From Piezodorus guildinii (lineage: Eukaryota > Arthropoda > Insecta > Hemiptera > Pentatomidae): a stretch of DNA of 64,000 nt. The position numbers and the translations under genes are program-made. Positions 34,301 to 44,400 of the stretch are shown here, piece by piece; position 1 is the stretch's first letter; each line of letters begins with the position of its first letter. The stretch covers positions 110,099,147-110,163,146 of the forward strand of contig CM041292.1 in assembly GCA_023052935.1 (NCBI GenBank). Direction: 5' to 3'. The notes beneath the pieces are model-generated. The model was given only the letters and a program-made list of their open reading frames with translations, was not told the DNA's origin and did no database searches.

Positions 34301-35272
34301 AAATAGTTTGAAATAAAATAAAATAGTTTTCACTATTTTCTCCAATTTTTTTACTCCCCCCGAATGTAATTTTTTGACCCCAATTTCTCATCCTTCATAT
34401 CACAAAAATTAATGAATTATATTTCATCATCATCATCAGTCTGGTACTAAAACTGAGTTAAACTTGAGTACTCTACCAGCTTTCTCCAGTCATTTCTGTT
34501 TTGTGCAGCTATCATCCAGTCCTGATGCCCGGAGATGTTCATGAGAATGCATGAACAAATTTTGTTGTTCTTCTACCTTCTCCAATTTCCATTGAGATGA
34601 ATTCCTCCAAAAAATCATACTAATAATCACATCAATGTAGCGAGTTTTATTGAAATCGTTAGAGCCGTTTTTGAGAAAATCGTAAAAGGTTACAAAATGC
34701 ATGGTATAAAGTGGCCCTTCTGGTTAGCCGATTTTGATGAAAAAGTTGCTGTTACATTTCGGGCGTATATTTGTCTTAAATATGAAATTTCAGTTTCGTA
34801 CGACTTATGGTTTTTGTGCTAGACTTACTACACACACACCGAGACCTTTTTTCGGGACTTGGTCATTTGGACTCAGGAGACCCTAAAACGTGTATTTCCG
34901 TCGAAAATTTTAACGATCGCAATACTTTCTCTTACTATATATTTCATATATAGGTAAGTGAAAGTAATAAAGCTGTAGTTGATATTCTCCAGGTATTTAT
35001 TTTAAAAATATTTTCTTTTGTTACGTTGGAAATTTTAATCATACCAATATAACATAACACATTTATGATATTTCATAGGGGAAACTCCATTCAAGTGCAG
35101 TGAATGTGGAAGAGCTTTTTCTAGACGTGATCATTTGGTGACACATGAAAGATCTCATGCTGGCCTGTCGCCCTATCAGTGTACTCCTTGTGGAAAAGCC
35201 TTTACCAAAAAAGAACATCTTGCAAACCACCAGCGACAGCACCATACCATTGGTCATCAAATGTATCCTTAG
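19140..35272 (+). CDS. C2H2 zinc-finger protein with eight fingers, crooked-legs-like, 318 aa
   Basis: Exons: 19140-19163 (MDNSAMVQ), 19470-19516, 21562-21625, 21701-21847, 24564-24714, 28262-28458, 32136-32268 and 35079-35272 (stop TAG). Phases agree at every GT-AG junction and give 318 aa. The first ~69 residues are acidic, without a recognised domain. Fingers lie at about residues 70-90, 123-143, 151-171, 177-197, 205-225 (split by an intron), 233-253, 261-281 and 289-309. Fingers 2-6 and 8 share helices of the type RKEHLVNH; finger 7 is RRDHLVTH; finger 1 (YRYQLIVH) is isolated and divergent. TGE/TGT-type linkers join most fingers, so DNA binding in the nucleus is expected. The repeated RKEHL.NH pattern resembles Drosophila crol, a much longer ecdysone-responsive factor; orthology is not proven. 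The last three exons are secure. The start and second exon rest on splice-phase logic. AATAAA signals occur at 35389 and about 35539. Confidence 0.87.
19229..19311. repeat. (AT)n microsatellite
   Basis: About 80 bp of uninterrupted AT dinucleotides, in intron 1 of the zinc-finger gene. Confidence 0.95.
19520..21560. other. Zinc-finger gene intron 2, A+T-rich
   Basis: No mobile element is recognised. A possible cryptic exon at 19612-19679 ([19 protein letters not shown]) is open, but its end phase produces a stop at the next exon, while direct splicing of 19516 to 21562 stays in frame. Confidence 0.45.
22612..22653 (-). ncRNA. Hammerhead-ribozyme-like motif, core intact (left arm)
   Basis: Minus strand: AGCC, CTGATGA, A, helix II GGCC...GGCC, GAAA, CGTC, AGC. 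All core positions are present. One extra A sits between the CTGATGA box and helix II. The first stem I pair is a C-A mismatch. Helix III is only the self-complementary ACGT, so cleavage would need pairing of two copies. Confidence 0.45.
23313..23353 (+). ncRNA. Hammerhead-ribozyme-like motif, core mutated (right arm)
   Basis: Plus strand: AGCC, CTGATGA, A, GGCC...GGCC, AAAA, CGTC, GGC. Stem I pairs fully (GCC with GGC), but the conserved G of GAAA is A. It is probably inactive. Together with the other arm it shows that the two copies have decayed separately. Confidence 0.4.
23611..23737 (+). repeat. Three-unit tandem repeat (~40 bp)
   Basis: Three consecutive copies of a unit beginning TGAATCTGGTCTAAAAA and ending CTTTTCAAATAC. 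They differ only by one-base indels. Confidence 0.9.
25112..25134. repeat. Short (AT)n tract
   Basis: An AT dinucleotide run of about 22 bp upstream of the second inverted-repeat pair. Confidence 0.8.
25268..25309 (-). ncRNA. Hammerhead-ribozyme-like motif, core intact
   Basis: Minus strand: AGCC, CTGAAGA, A, helix II GGCCTA...TAGGCT (six pairs including one G-U), GAAA, CGTC, GGC. The only difference from CTGATGA is at position 7, the core position that tolerates any base. Stem I is GCC with GGC. Of the copies here it is the best candidate for activity. Confidence 0.5.
25676..25718 (+). ncRNA. Hammerhead-ribozyme-like motif, first core base lost
   Basis: Plus strand: AGCC, ATGAAGA (C to A at the invariant first core base), A, GGCCTA...TAGGCT, GAAA, CGTC, GGC. 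It is identical to its partner arm except at the core C, so it is probably inactive. Confidence 0.4.
27110..27295 (+). mobile_element. Solo Penelope-like terminus with hammerhead-like motif
   Basis: Contains CCATATTTTATTACAGTTA, TGGTTAATATCTTGTTTCTTA, then CTGAGGA, GAAA and CGTCAGCAC (27213-27256). The order matches the paired copies at 22.6 and 25.3 kb. Helix II is weak in this copy. No partner arm is visible within several kilobases. Confidence 0.55.
28000..28190 (+). mobile_element. tRNA-derived SINE family 3
   Basis: Starts GGGGGTGGTTTGGCCAAGCG, with a perfect A-box (TGGCCAAGCGG, as in class II tRNAs). The body contains GATTTCATGTCTCAGTGCCT and ATTAACCCATTTTCACCTTC. The B-box is degraded (ATGACCGAAATTAAAGG). 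It lies just before exon 6 (28262) of the zinc-finger gene. Confidence 0.6.
28460..30230. other. Zinc-finger gene intron 6, proximal part
   Basis: A+T-rich. An ORF at 29728-29937 ([20 protein letters not shown] and following) has no recognised domain. Nothing else is identified before the LINE at 30230. Confidence 0.4.
30230..31640 (+). mobile_element. LINE reverse-transcriptase fragment, sense to host gene
   Basis: Plus strand: [75 protein letters not shown], then a deletion, then [40 protein letters not shown] and [14 protein letters not shown]. These are LINE RT and downstream blocks. The catalytic FADD region is missing (deleted around 30870-31010). A 170-bp insertion splits the RT at 30485-30656. 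Confidence 0.85.
30480..30656 (-). mobile_element. Small insertion inside the LINE, probable SINE fragment
   Basis: Interrupts the RT between SNYRGISLL and the next block at [10 protein letters not shown]. On the minus strand it ends in an A-rich tail (TTTTTTTTTCTATTTCTATT, about 30485-30505) after GGGACCTAGTCCCAG. Its position inside a conserved RT block shows it arrived later. Confidence 0.6.
32440..33531 (-). mobile_element. 5'-truncated jockey-like LINE with target-site duplication
   Basis: The minus strand encodes [20 protein letters not shown], the catalytic [63 protein letters not shown] and a final [14 protein letters not shown] before the stop at 32592. This is the RT C-terminal half of a jockey-clade element. 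It ends in a poly-A tail (poly-T on plus, 32446-32471). A perfect 10-bp duplication AAGATCTTTT flanks it at 32440-32449 and 33522-33531. It lies in intron 7 of the zinc-finger gene, antisense to it. Confidence 0.92.
33690..33960 (-). mobile_element. LINE C-terminal scrap
   Basis: Minus-strand [20 protein letters not shown] followed by AAAQNRYQ is the common C-terminal signature of insect LINE ORF2. No RT domain is attached. A C-rich stretch follows at 33961-33980. Confidence 0.65.
34160..34345 (+). repeat. Possible Penelope-like terminus, second family
   Basis: Contains AAAGCTGAAGAAGAAATT followed by TCCAAACATTACC and ends AAATAGTTTTCACTATTTTC. The last string also closes both arms of the palindrome at 41236-41472. 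The hammerhead-like order is only partial. Confidence 0.4.
34605..34970 (+). repeat. Dispersed repeat family A, copy 2
   Basis: Shares ATAGCGAGTTT / GTAGCGAGTTT, AGCCGTTTTTGAGAAAATCG, TTCTGGTTAGC, ACTTGGTCATTTGGACTCAG and GTGTATTTCCGTCGAAAA with 640-1105. It lies in the last intron of the zinc-finger gene, about 110 bp before exon 8. Confidence 0.75.
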
Positions 35273-35904
35273 TCATTTTTTTAAAAAGGCTATTGATTTG
35301 ATGGAAGAATTATCATTGCATTATTACGTATAGCAATGGCAGAAAGCCATATGACTGTTAAATTGTTAAAGTTGTATTTTTGTAAAGAAATAAAATAATG
35401 CAGAAAAAGAAATCATATTATCACAATCATATTTAAAAATATGTTGATTTGGATGGGAATGATAAACACATATTTTGTTGTAAAATGAACTTGTTATATT
35501 TTATACCTTTAGAATTTTTGTAATTTATAACTAATAGATCAATAAAAAATGTTATTTAATGTGTTCTATGTTATTGCTTCAATACCTTTACTTATAAGTT
35601 AATTATATACATCTGCTATATATTAATAGTGTGCTAGTACCAATTATAAAGTCCTACTACAATCAAATACAATTAATAGAATATCATTGCATTCAGAATT
35701 CCATGGAGATACCGCCAATCACACTCTTAAGTTTTTGTATATGTAGCACAAATATGTAACGTCAACTTAAACATTGTCAAATTTGTATTTTCTGATGGAA
35801 AGGTTCCTTTTTTAGGTCAAGTACTGAATCAATTTTCAATAGAAATAGAATTTTGTTTTAGAGTCTGTAGGTTCACCTAAAACAATTGTAGATATTACCA
35901 GTGT

Positions 35905-36065
35905 TTTTCAATTTTTTTTTTTTTTTTTTTTTTATCCTTTATTTTTGTAATACACCTGTCGCCCAGCCCGTGACAATAAGCCAGTTTGATAACAATTGGT
36001 ATAAATAGCATGTCAGGCATGAGGGAGGTCGATAGCCATTGGTTCAATACCTACCGATTCCTTCT
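35905..36065 (-). mobile_element. SINE-like retroposon with poly-A tail
   Basis: Starts on plus with a poly-T run (35911-35933), then TTATTTTTGTAATACACCTG and GCATGTCAGGCATGAGGGAG. The window end (63880-64000) carries the same layout (poly-T, TTTATTCACACCTGTAAATA, ATAGGCATGAGAGAG). On the minus strand these are poly-A-tailed elements. Confidence 0.6.
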
Positions 36066-36195
36066 GCTATTTTAAAAAATAGATTTATTTTGTTAGTTTT
36101 AGCTGTTTTGCACAAGGGTTGCCATGGTGACAATAATCTTAGCATATGATAATACTTTTCAAATCTATCTCTGCTGTCAATGAAGAATTCAGATT

Positions 36196-36295
36196 AGAAC
36201 AAAATATGATAATATTGTATTTATCATCTCTTATTATATTTGTTGAACAAAATATGATAATATTGTATTTATCATGTCTTATTATATTTGTTGGC
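36196..36295 (+). repeat. Two-unit tandem duplication (50 bp)
   Basis: The unit starts GAACAAAATATGATAATATT and ends CTTATTATATTTGTT. The two copies differ at a single base (ATCTC versus ATGTC). Confidence 0.9.
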
Positions 36296-36436
36296 ACTTT
36301 GTTTGAGATAGGTAATGACCAGTACTGATATGTATTTAGTCCATTTCTTTAATTGCTTTGACAAACTTTCAACTTGAATATTTTAGCTGGTGAACTAGTT
36401 TTTATTTACTTATTGTTATTGTTTACTTAATTTAAA

Positions 36437-36530
36437 TTAAGTTTACGCTTAATTGTGTGTTAAATTGACTGCACCCTCAACCAACTTCTCTCATATATAT
36501 ATACACAGTCAACCATTGTCACTTCATAGT
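36437..36530 (+). mobile_element. Terminal fragment of the Penelope-like family at 25.2-25.8 kb
   Basis: TAAGTTTACGCTTAATTGTG through CAACCAACTTCTCTCATATA and ACAGTCAACCATTGTCACTT match 25718-25805 almost exactly. The hammerhead-like part is absent. Confidence 0.8.
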
Positions 36531-37029
36531 TTTTATTTATTTCATCTGAGAAATCAAGCATTAAAAAATACAATTCTAATTGAAGAAAGTATGCTAATTC
36601 AACCTATCTTATTTCTCTTAAAAAAAAAAAAAAAATTATCTGGTTGAAATGAATGTTTATTCTGATGCCTGTTTCAGACATTATCATTTAGATGTCTAGT
36701 AAGCACTGATAGTAAATATTTTTTAATTTAAAAATGAGATTTATTACATTTAATGTTTAATACTAATGTTTTAATGATAAGAGTATGAAGGGAAAGTCTG
36801 ATCATTTGAGTACCTTCTTCAGTTAATGCATCATGCACTCCCTGCAATATCGGATTCTTTAAAAATTCCTGCTGTGGATGTACCTCACCTTTGGAGATCA
36901 TCCCGAAATGCAGAGCTCTTAATAAGATTTTCCTGAGATAATCCTTTTTATTCAACTTACTTTATGGAGGAAAGCCCTGATGCGGACCCCAAACGTTGTA
37001 TATTTTTTCTTATCTTTATTGACCACTAC

Positions 37030-37034
<5 letters not shown>

Positions 37035-37070
<36 letters not shown>

Positions 37071-37200
37071 TAATATAGAGAGAGAGAGAGAAGAGAGAGA
37101 GAGGAGAGTAGATAGATACATATTATTTACAATACTTATATTATATATAGATACATTGCATAGACACATAGATAGATAGATAGATAGAAATATAGAGAGA
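37035..37200. repeat. Compound microsatellite (TA)n, (GA)n, (GATA)n
   Basis: A TA run at 37036-37066, a GA-rich stretch at 37077-37105, and GATA repeats around 37160-37190. It follows AAGCCCTGATGCGGACCCCA with AAACGTTG (36967-36995), which looks like a decayed hammerhead-type terminus. Confidence 0.85.
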
Positions 37201-37410
37201 CAGAGCGATTTTTATTTTCTTTAAAGTATTTTTAAAAAAAGATAAAAAAAATTTATCTACCGGAGAAACTTTTCTTTTTGTTTTCTTTCACGAGATCCTT
37301 CTCCTGACTGATATAAACATGACAAAAAAATAATTAGAGAAATCGGTCAAAACCGTTTACGCGTGATGCGATGACCAAGGGAAAAGGTGGTTAAATCATA
37401 ATACATAATA

Positions 37411-37419
37411 TATATATAT

Positions 37420-37461
<42 letters not shown>
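37411..37461. repeat. (TA)n microsatellite
   Basis: TA dinucleotides with one interruption (ATACTATAATATA). Confidence 0.9.
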
Positions 37462-37465
<4 letters not shown>

Positions 37466-37879
37466 GAATTCCTCTGAATGAGTGAGGGATTATATTATAA
37501 TTTTGACAGAAGAAACACAAATTCAGGAGTACTCCATTGGTCTTTCAATGCTCCCACAAAGTTTATTTCTTTACATCAAGTTTTGATATAAACTTTCTTT
37601 ACATTCAATATTAAAACTTAAAGAAATGTCAAATAAAAAATCTGGTAATAAAAGACACGACTTATATCTCTGTTGTTAAAATTAATTTTGGAATTTTTAA
37701 ATACTCTTAGCGATGAAAATAGATTAAAGAGTTAATTACATCAAGTTTCGAAAGAAACATGTGTTTTATTAAATACTCTATTATTTTATTATTATTTTTT
37801 ATCTGCAACAATCAGTTATATTTATCAGCTTTTCATCACTCTCCATTAACTTTTACAATTCTGTGTATTAGACAATATT

Positions 37880-38420
37880 TTTTCTAAAATCTCTAGCTTT
37901 CCAACGGTCTAGCTATTTGCCCATATTTCATTAATGCTGGCAAATAATATTGTTAATTTTTTCGTATCTACTAAATTAAATGTAATTTAGAAGAAGAAAA
38001 TTTTAAATATCAGCACTTAAGACCTGTCTGACTATTTCAATCAGAATGAAACCTACATCAAATTAAAGCCCATTACATTTTACATCCATATAGCGAGTTT
38101 CATTAACATTATTAGAGCCGTTTTGAGAAAATTGTAGAAAGGTCCAAAATGCATTATATAAAGTGGCTTTTCTGGTTAGCTTATTTTTATGAAAAAGTTG
38201 TAATATCTCGGGCTTATAGTCTTAAATATGAAATTTCAGTTTCGTACAACTTTTCGTTTTTGTACTACTTACCACACACTTTTTGTGAGACTTGGTCATT
38301 TGGTTTGAGGGGACCCTAAAACGTGTGTTTCTGGTAAAAACTGTAATTAGAAAATTTTCACAATTGCTACACTTTCCCTTACTGTATATTTCACATATAA
38401 GTAAATGAAAGTAAAAAGTT
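37880..38420 (+). repeat. Dispersed repeat family A, copy 3
   Basis: Shares CTTTCCAACGGT, ATCAGAATGAAACCTACATC, ATAGCGAGTTTCATTA, AGAGCCGTTTTGAGAAAATT and ACTTGGTCATTTGG with the other two copies. All three copies lie on the plus strand and end close to TAAGTGAAAGTAA. Confidence 0.75.
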
Positions 38421-38439
38421 TTTTTACAAGTTAAATAAG

Positions 38440-38920
38440 TTTTTTTTATTTTTATTATTATTTAAATTTACAACTGTATTATATAACACACCTAGTAAAT
38501 ATGCAATAGTTATGACTTGTAGAGAAACTTTCAATTGGCAGCACTCAAGTAGATATTCTAAACCAGAAGGTCTCACGGTCATCTTCTTTTCATATACCTT
38601 GGCAGATTATCAGGAATCGAAGAGCAAGTAAAGATTTAAACTAGTGAGTTAGGAAGGGAATGGAGTTGGTCCAGGAAATATCAGTACCTGGTTCAGGCCA
38701 ATGCAGCAACATAACAAACATTTAGATCATTGTGGATAAGTTTATTTGTAATGAAGTAAGGAGCATTGAGAATTTTATGAAGGATTTTGAACTGTAAGTA
38801 TTGGATACAAGAAGAATTTGATGGTTTAGTAAAGCCAAAAAGCTCCAGGTTGGCCTTAAGATAGTCATGTATGATGTATGAGTTGTTTGTAGTTTAGTGG
38901 AAGATAAGAATGTTTGTCTG
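38440..38920 (-). mobile_element. jockey-like LINE 3' fragment, diverged copy
   Basis: Aligns by eye with 32460-32900 of the better copy. Both have TTTACAACTGTAT, TTGGCAGCACTC, AGAAGGTCTC, CATCTTCTTTTCA and GGATTTTG-TTGTAAGTATTGGATAC in the same order. It is heavily decayed, with no open frame. Confidence 0.8.
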
Positions 38921-39109
38921 ATAAAAATGAAACAAAAAAATATAGGTATAATAATTTCTATAAATAATCCTAACTGTGAGGTAAATTTTCAAATCAAATA
39001 GACAACAATTTTTATTTTAATAATTTAACAAGAAGAAATCAGTTGTTAATTATAATTTATAATTAAAAATATTTATAATTGCGAAATAACAATTAATTGT
39101 TGTTTGTGT

Positions 39110-39155
39110 TTTATTTAACGTCACTTTATGCTGATGTGGCTGATCGATTCTGAAT
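39110..39155 (-). mobile_element. SINE family 1, 3' scrap
   Basis: TTTTATTTAACGTCACTTTA and TGCTGATGTGGCTGA are the reverse of the SINE family 1 3' end. The same sequence recurs 380 bp away at 39496. Confidence 0.75.
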
Positions 39156-39489
39156 ATATAACAAGGTAATTTTAAAATATTTATTTATTCAACTAATTAC
39201 TATGTAACATTGTTAATTTTTGCTTTTAATGCCTCCTTCTAATTTTAAATTTGTTGTTTAATGGTTTAAATTTTGTTATCAATGGACACCTAATTTATAA
39301 TATGTTTTCATAACGTTTAAACCATTCACTTTAGTATAGTATTTTTTAATGTAATGGTAATTGCTTAATTTACTTTGTAAACTTCGGAAGATGGAAGAAT
39401 ATCCCGAAATGTCATGTTGATGAAATAAAAAAAAATTTAGTATTTATGGAAGAAGTTATTCAGCCCGAAATTTACCTTAATAACAATTA

Positions 39490-39765
39490 ATTATTGTTTT
39501 ATTTAACGTCACTTTATGCTGATGTGGCTGAGATGGCGATGCTACTGTGAGAGTCTTTAAATTTTGCTTATCCAGGTTTGAATGGAATAGAGATCTTTGA
39601 GGAGTATGTGCCATGAGGCTCGGGACCACCTTTTTACATCCCCTCTGAAGGAGAGCATAAGTAAGGAATTGTTAACTCTGAATGATGAAGGATGAATTAT
39701 CTCTGAAGGATCCTATTAAAAAATCCTAGAACCACCTACAGGTTTGAACTCATGACCTTACAATT
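39490..39765 (-). mobile_element. tRNA-derived SINE family 1, diverged full-length copy
   Basis: Plus strand: TTTAACGTCACTTTATGCTG, GGCTCGGGACCACC, CCTATTAAAAAATCCTAGAA, then ACAGGTTTGAACTCATGACC (decayed B-box). It is in the reverse orientation and older than the copies in PRPSAP intron 4. Confidence 0.8.
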
Positions 39766-40229
39766 AATTGTATATAAATAATTTAAATTGTCAGCTGTAT
39801 TTAAATTTATTTATTGTTATTTTTGCTTTGTCTTGCAATAAATGGCTTTATTTATTTATAATTGGCTCAGATCTGATCATCATAAATAAAAAAATTATGT
39901 CATAAGGTAAATGAAAAAAAAAAAAAAAAAAAAAAAAGAAGAATGTAACAAACAATGTAATTCAATACTTTTCAATATCATAAATAATTTTAGATTAAAC
40001 AAATACAACGATAATGGTAAAAGCGAGATTTGTTAATAACTACATTAGAAACAATAATGATAAAATAACTAAATTAGATTGTGGTTATCAGCAATTTAAC
40101 TGTATTAACTAAACTTTGGTTATTTACAGACAATCATTTATAAACTAACTAGTTCACATACTAATTAGCTAATACATACATAATTATTATATTTCAATTT
40201 AATAGGTTAGTTAAATATATGTATGCATA

Positions 40230-40236
<7 letters not shown>

Positions 40237-40298
<62 letters not shown>

Positions 40299-40310
40299 TA
40301 TATATTAATA
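40237..40310. repeat. (TA)n microsatellite
   Basis: About 60 bp of TA dinucleotides followed by GATATATATT. Confidence 0.95.
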
Positions 40311-41235
40311 TTGTTACTATATCAATATTAATAATTTTTATGTATTAATAAAATTTCCAAAATGTCTTAAAAACATAAATGGTTAACATAAAATTACTTA
40401 TAACCTATTCTGAAAGAAAACTATACCATCAAATTAAAAGCAAAATAAATTTTAAATTTAACATGATAAATAAGGTAATGTAATTCAAATAAAACCAAAA
40501 CTAATAATTATAATGGTTGATTATATTATATCCACATAATTTTTTTTTTTTAATTTTCAGTATAAACCCAATAATTGTGTATTACTCAATTAGAGGATTA
40601 GAGGAGGGCTAAATATTTCTAATTCTTGTATCATATAATATTTTGGCAGATGTAGCATTTTCAAGATTTTAAATTATTAAAACTGTTAAAAAAAAAATGT
40701 TAATATCTTAGATTATGACAGGTGACTAATGATGCGGGTCTCAATACATATAAAATTTTTTGCCTTTTGAAGTAGGCTACACTTATTTTAAGTTTTATAA
40801 TTAAAACAAGAGACTCTATTCCAGCTTAGTCTTATTTTCTCTTTGGTCCACAAATATAAGGTACAATAATGTTTTATTTTAGGGATAATAAATCTACATA
40901 ATTCTGAATAAAAAAAATATCTTTTTACATTTTTAAATTTTTTTCAGGAATCCAACAAACAAAATAATAATGAATGTGTATCATGTTTCATAAATTTAAT
41001 TTTGTAAACACTATTCACACCTGTAGAAAGAAAATATAACAAACTCTACTTCAAAAGTCTTTTCAATCAAGGACTGATTAGAAAAAAAAATCAATAAACT
41101 CAATTTCTTATAAATTAACTTATTGTGAATGAAACTGACCAGAGGTATACTGAACCAAAACTTGTACCATTAAATATAAACAATTATTTTTAAGAAATTG
41201 TGTTTATTGATGTTTTTGAAGGATGATATGAATCG

Positions 41236-41472
41236 GGTGGAAGTCAAAAATTATCAGAAAATAGTGAAACACTATTTACTTAACCAATGCTTTGATCCAA
41301 ATTTTGGTTTCATCAGGGCTTCTCAGTTGAAGTAAGGAAGCTGTCTGATAAACTTGTACATAAACTGGAACCGAGAAGCCCAGATGAAAACCCACAACAT
41401 GGGTTGACAAATATGTTGAATAAATAGTTTTCACTATTTTATAATCATTTTAGACTGCCAACAGAATCATCT
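41236..41472. repeat. Imperfect palindrome, possible decayed Penelope-like pair
   Basis: Arms at about 41236-41340 (reverse) and 41372-41472 (forward) both read GAGAAGCCC(T/A)GATGAAA, a short stem, ATTGG or TGTTG, then AATAGT and CACTATTTT. The remaining hammerhead-like order is broken in both arms (TGACAAA or ATCAAAG in place of GAAA). Confidence 0.5.
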
Positions 41473-41499
41473 CATCCTACAATTTACTCATATGGCCAA

Positions 41500-44400
41500 C
41501 TTTTAATATTTAGTTGAATGTTTGTTTCCAACCAGTCGATGTGTGAAAACATTTGAGAGAGCCTTGTACATTCTGTCATGAATGAATACATACACAGTAC
41601 TTTTATACATAAATAAAATAAAAAAAAAAAACCTTATCTTCAATAACATTGATAAAACTTTCTTTTAGTTACAATAAAGAGGATTTTTTTATGAGGAATT
41701 TTGAACCACAAACAAACACAATTAAGTTCGGGACAAATGTTTTTAATGTTTCATAAAAAGAATCTCATTCTTATCTTCTGAAAAATAGAACAAAACCAAT
41801 AGAATATAAAAAAAAATTCTACTTTTATTTGCACAGACTCCACGTTGATAAAATTATTTATTAAAATAAATATCTATTCTTAATGTGTATAAACATGTAT
41901 TCTGCGTTACAAATAGTTTTGTTTAAAAATATAATTTTTATTCAAGGTAAAAAGAATAATTATATAAAAAATACAGTATATTAATCTTTATCTTTGCATT
42001 CAAACTATATATTCCCAGATCATAAAAGAAACTGTCATCATTAAAGAAATCATTTCTGTATAATAGACAAAATCATTAATCCTAAAATGTCTGACATAAT
42101 TTTTCACAAGTATATACATAAATGTTTGTGTTTGTCCAATATAGATGAACTGACATTTATGCTACAAGTGAAATATCAAGAGAATAACAAAATAGCAATA
42201 TTGATCACTTTAAAAACTAAAAGAGATTTCTGAAAAACAATAAGCAACAAAAAGGCGATTAACTTTTGGGCAAAAATTGCTGGTTTAATAAATAGATAAA
42301 CATAAATCATTTTCTTGAAAAAAAAAGTGCTGGAATCTGAAGATAAAATTAGAATATGCCCGAAAGGTAGATCATTTGATATCTTGAAATTCATGCTGGT
42401 ACATGACTGAGTTGTAGCATTCTAAAATATCATTTCTAATTTTTTAAAATATATAAATCATACAACAGGCTAATCATAATATAGAATACAGAACAAATAC
42501 ATTTAATGGCATTGATTAGGTTTAATAATAACAGAAATAACAAAATATTATTTAATTTATCACAAAATATCCATTATAATAATTTACAGATAACAAAAAA
42601 AAAAAATTACTAACATATATAACTGATAGGAACACTTCAATGGTTTCATTGAATTAAAGCTTTAAGAGAAAAATTAAACCAAAAAGTCAATAATAATTAT
42701 TAATATTTTTCCAATATTGAATGCAATAAAAATAAAAAAAATACATCAAATAGGTTACACAGATGGTCTTGTGTGGCTATCAACAATTCATTTAAAGGTA
42801 GATAGCATCAAACGAAAGAACGAAAATCTTTTGAATTATCAAATATTTTTAAAAATGTATTTAGTATCACTGTAAGCAATTTCCATATTTATCTTAAGAT
42901 AGTGACCACTGAAATATAAAAGTTAAGAAATGTATCAAATTAATATTAAAAATAAAAATTGTAAATGAGGAAAGTGGCATTAATTCAGAAAAAAAAAATT
43001 AAATCTCCATCTGTAAAAAAATTAAATGTAATTCAAACTCTAAGGGTAAAAAATAGTTATCAGACCCACTAACAGGTTGAAAATTTGAATATTACAAATA
43101 AATGGCTGTTGAGATATTTCACATTAAGGAATTTAAATACTCCTATGAGAGTTGTAAAACAAACTTTCAAACAAGAAACTTAAAATTGTCTACTTCAATA
43201 TCTCACTGAATACACAAAATATCATTGACATGCAATTAAAACTAGCAGTCATTAAGTTTAAAGCTTAATAATAATCATCAATCTACAGGGTAAACATAAT
43301 AACAGAGTACCTACTACAGGATACTTTCCATTGGGTACTTAAATCAAACCAACCACATCGTTAATATTACATATTAACAACATTGAATATTAAATAGTGA
43401 TTACAATAAAGGATAAAATGGTTCAAGTAGCGAAAAAAATAGTGAAACTAGTTTTTAAATTATTTTGACCACCAACCGAACGATAACATCTCTTAATATG
43501 TAAACAATACATTACTTAATATGGAACCATATAATTCCAAAACTCAAAATACTAAAAATTGAAATAAATTTTATAAATAAATCAATCAATATTTTAATAA
43601 CAAAACTTAGATGATAATTAAATTTGTATAAATATTTTTTGGAAATGCAGCTGAATAAATACATATACACCTATGTACCCATCTATATGGGTACCACTAT
43701 CAGACTAATAATAATTTCATTAAAAAATACCAACTGCAGTTAATCCTGGTTTTTCACTACAACAATATTTATACATAAAAGATAAACCTAATAGCAAATA
43801 TTAAAAGGTCATACCTTTTTTTAGTATTTATAAGTGAATCTGAATTGATGTTTAGAAAATGCTTACAGTTACCACTTCCAGGTCAATAATATTAGGTCAC
43901 TAGAGTAAATGTATTTTTTTAGATAGCAAAATCGAAAACAAGATCTCATCTTGGTTTTAAGAATTTTATCTAATGGTAATTCAAGAAATTAATTAAGACA
44001 TTTTTGTTTGCCACTCCTTACTCTTCCGTCTAAAAAGACTATTATAAACAGAAAATCACTAAACTGATTGGTCATGCTCATTTCTCTTGGAAGAAAAAAA
44101 ATATACATATACACGAACATCAAGAAAAAGAAAAAAAAATATGAATAGCTTTTAATATTATAATAATTAAAAGTCTATTTCACTTCTAAATATAATAATT
44201 AAAATTTCATTTAAAGCTCATCAAAAAATGTATTTGTACTAAAACAATAATTAGATCTAAAGCTATATAAATACATATAACTTAGAAACATTTAAGTTAG
44301 TAACAAAGATTTTCAAATAGAATTTTTCAAAAGAATTAATTTTTTTTTAATTTCCCGATAATAGTTTAAATTAAAGTTTTTATAGAAAGTAATAAATCAA

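Noticed and set aside
36967..36995. Hammerhead-like motif GCCCTGATGCGG...CCCCAAACGTTG
   Set aside because: The A9 and G12 equivalents are altered and the stem is only partly formed. It is noted as a possible relic, but not called as a ribozyme.
39383..39425. Hammerhead-like motif CGGAAGATGG...CCCGAAATGTC
   Set aside because: The invariant U of the CUGANGA box is G and helix III is not self-complementary. The evidence is too weak.
42176..42394. 72-codon ORF on the minus strand
   Set aside because: Low-complexity hydrophobic translation from A+T-rich DNA, no motif, and no splice-compatible partners found.
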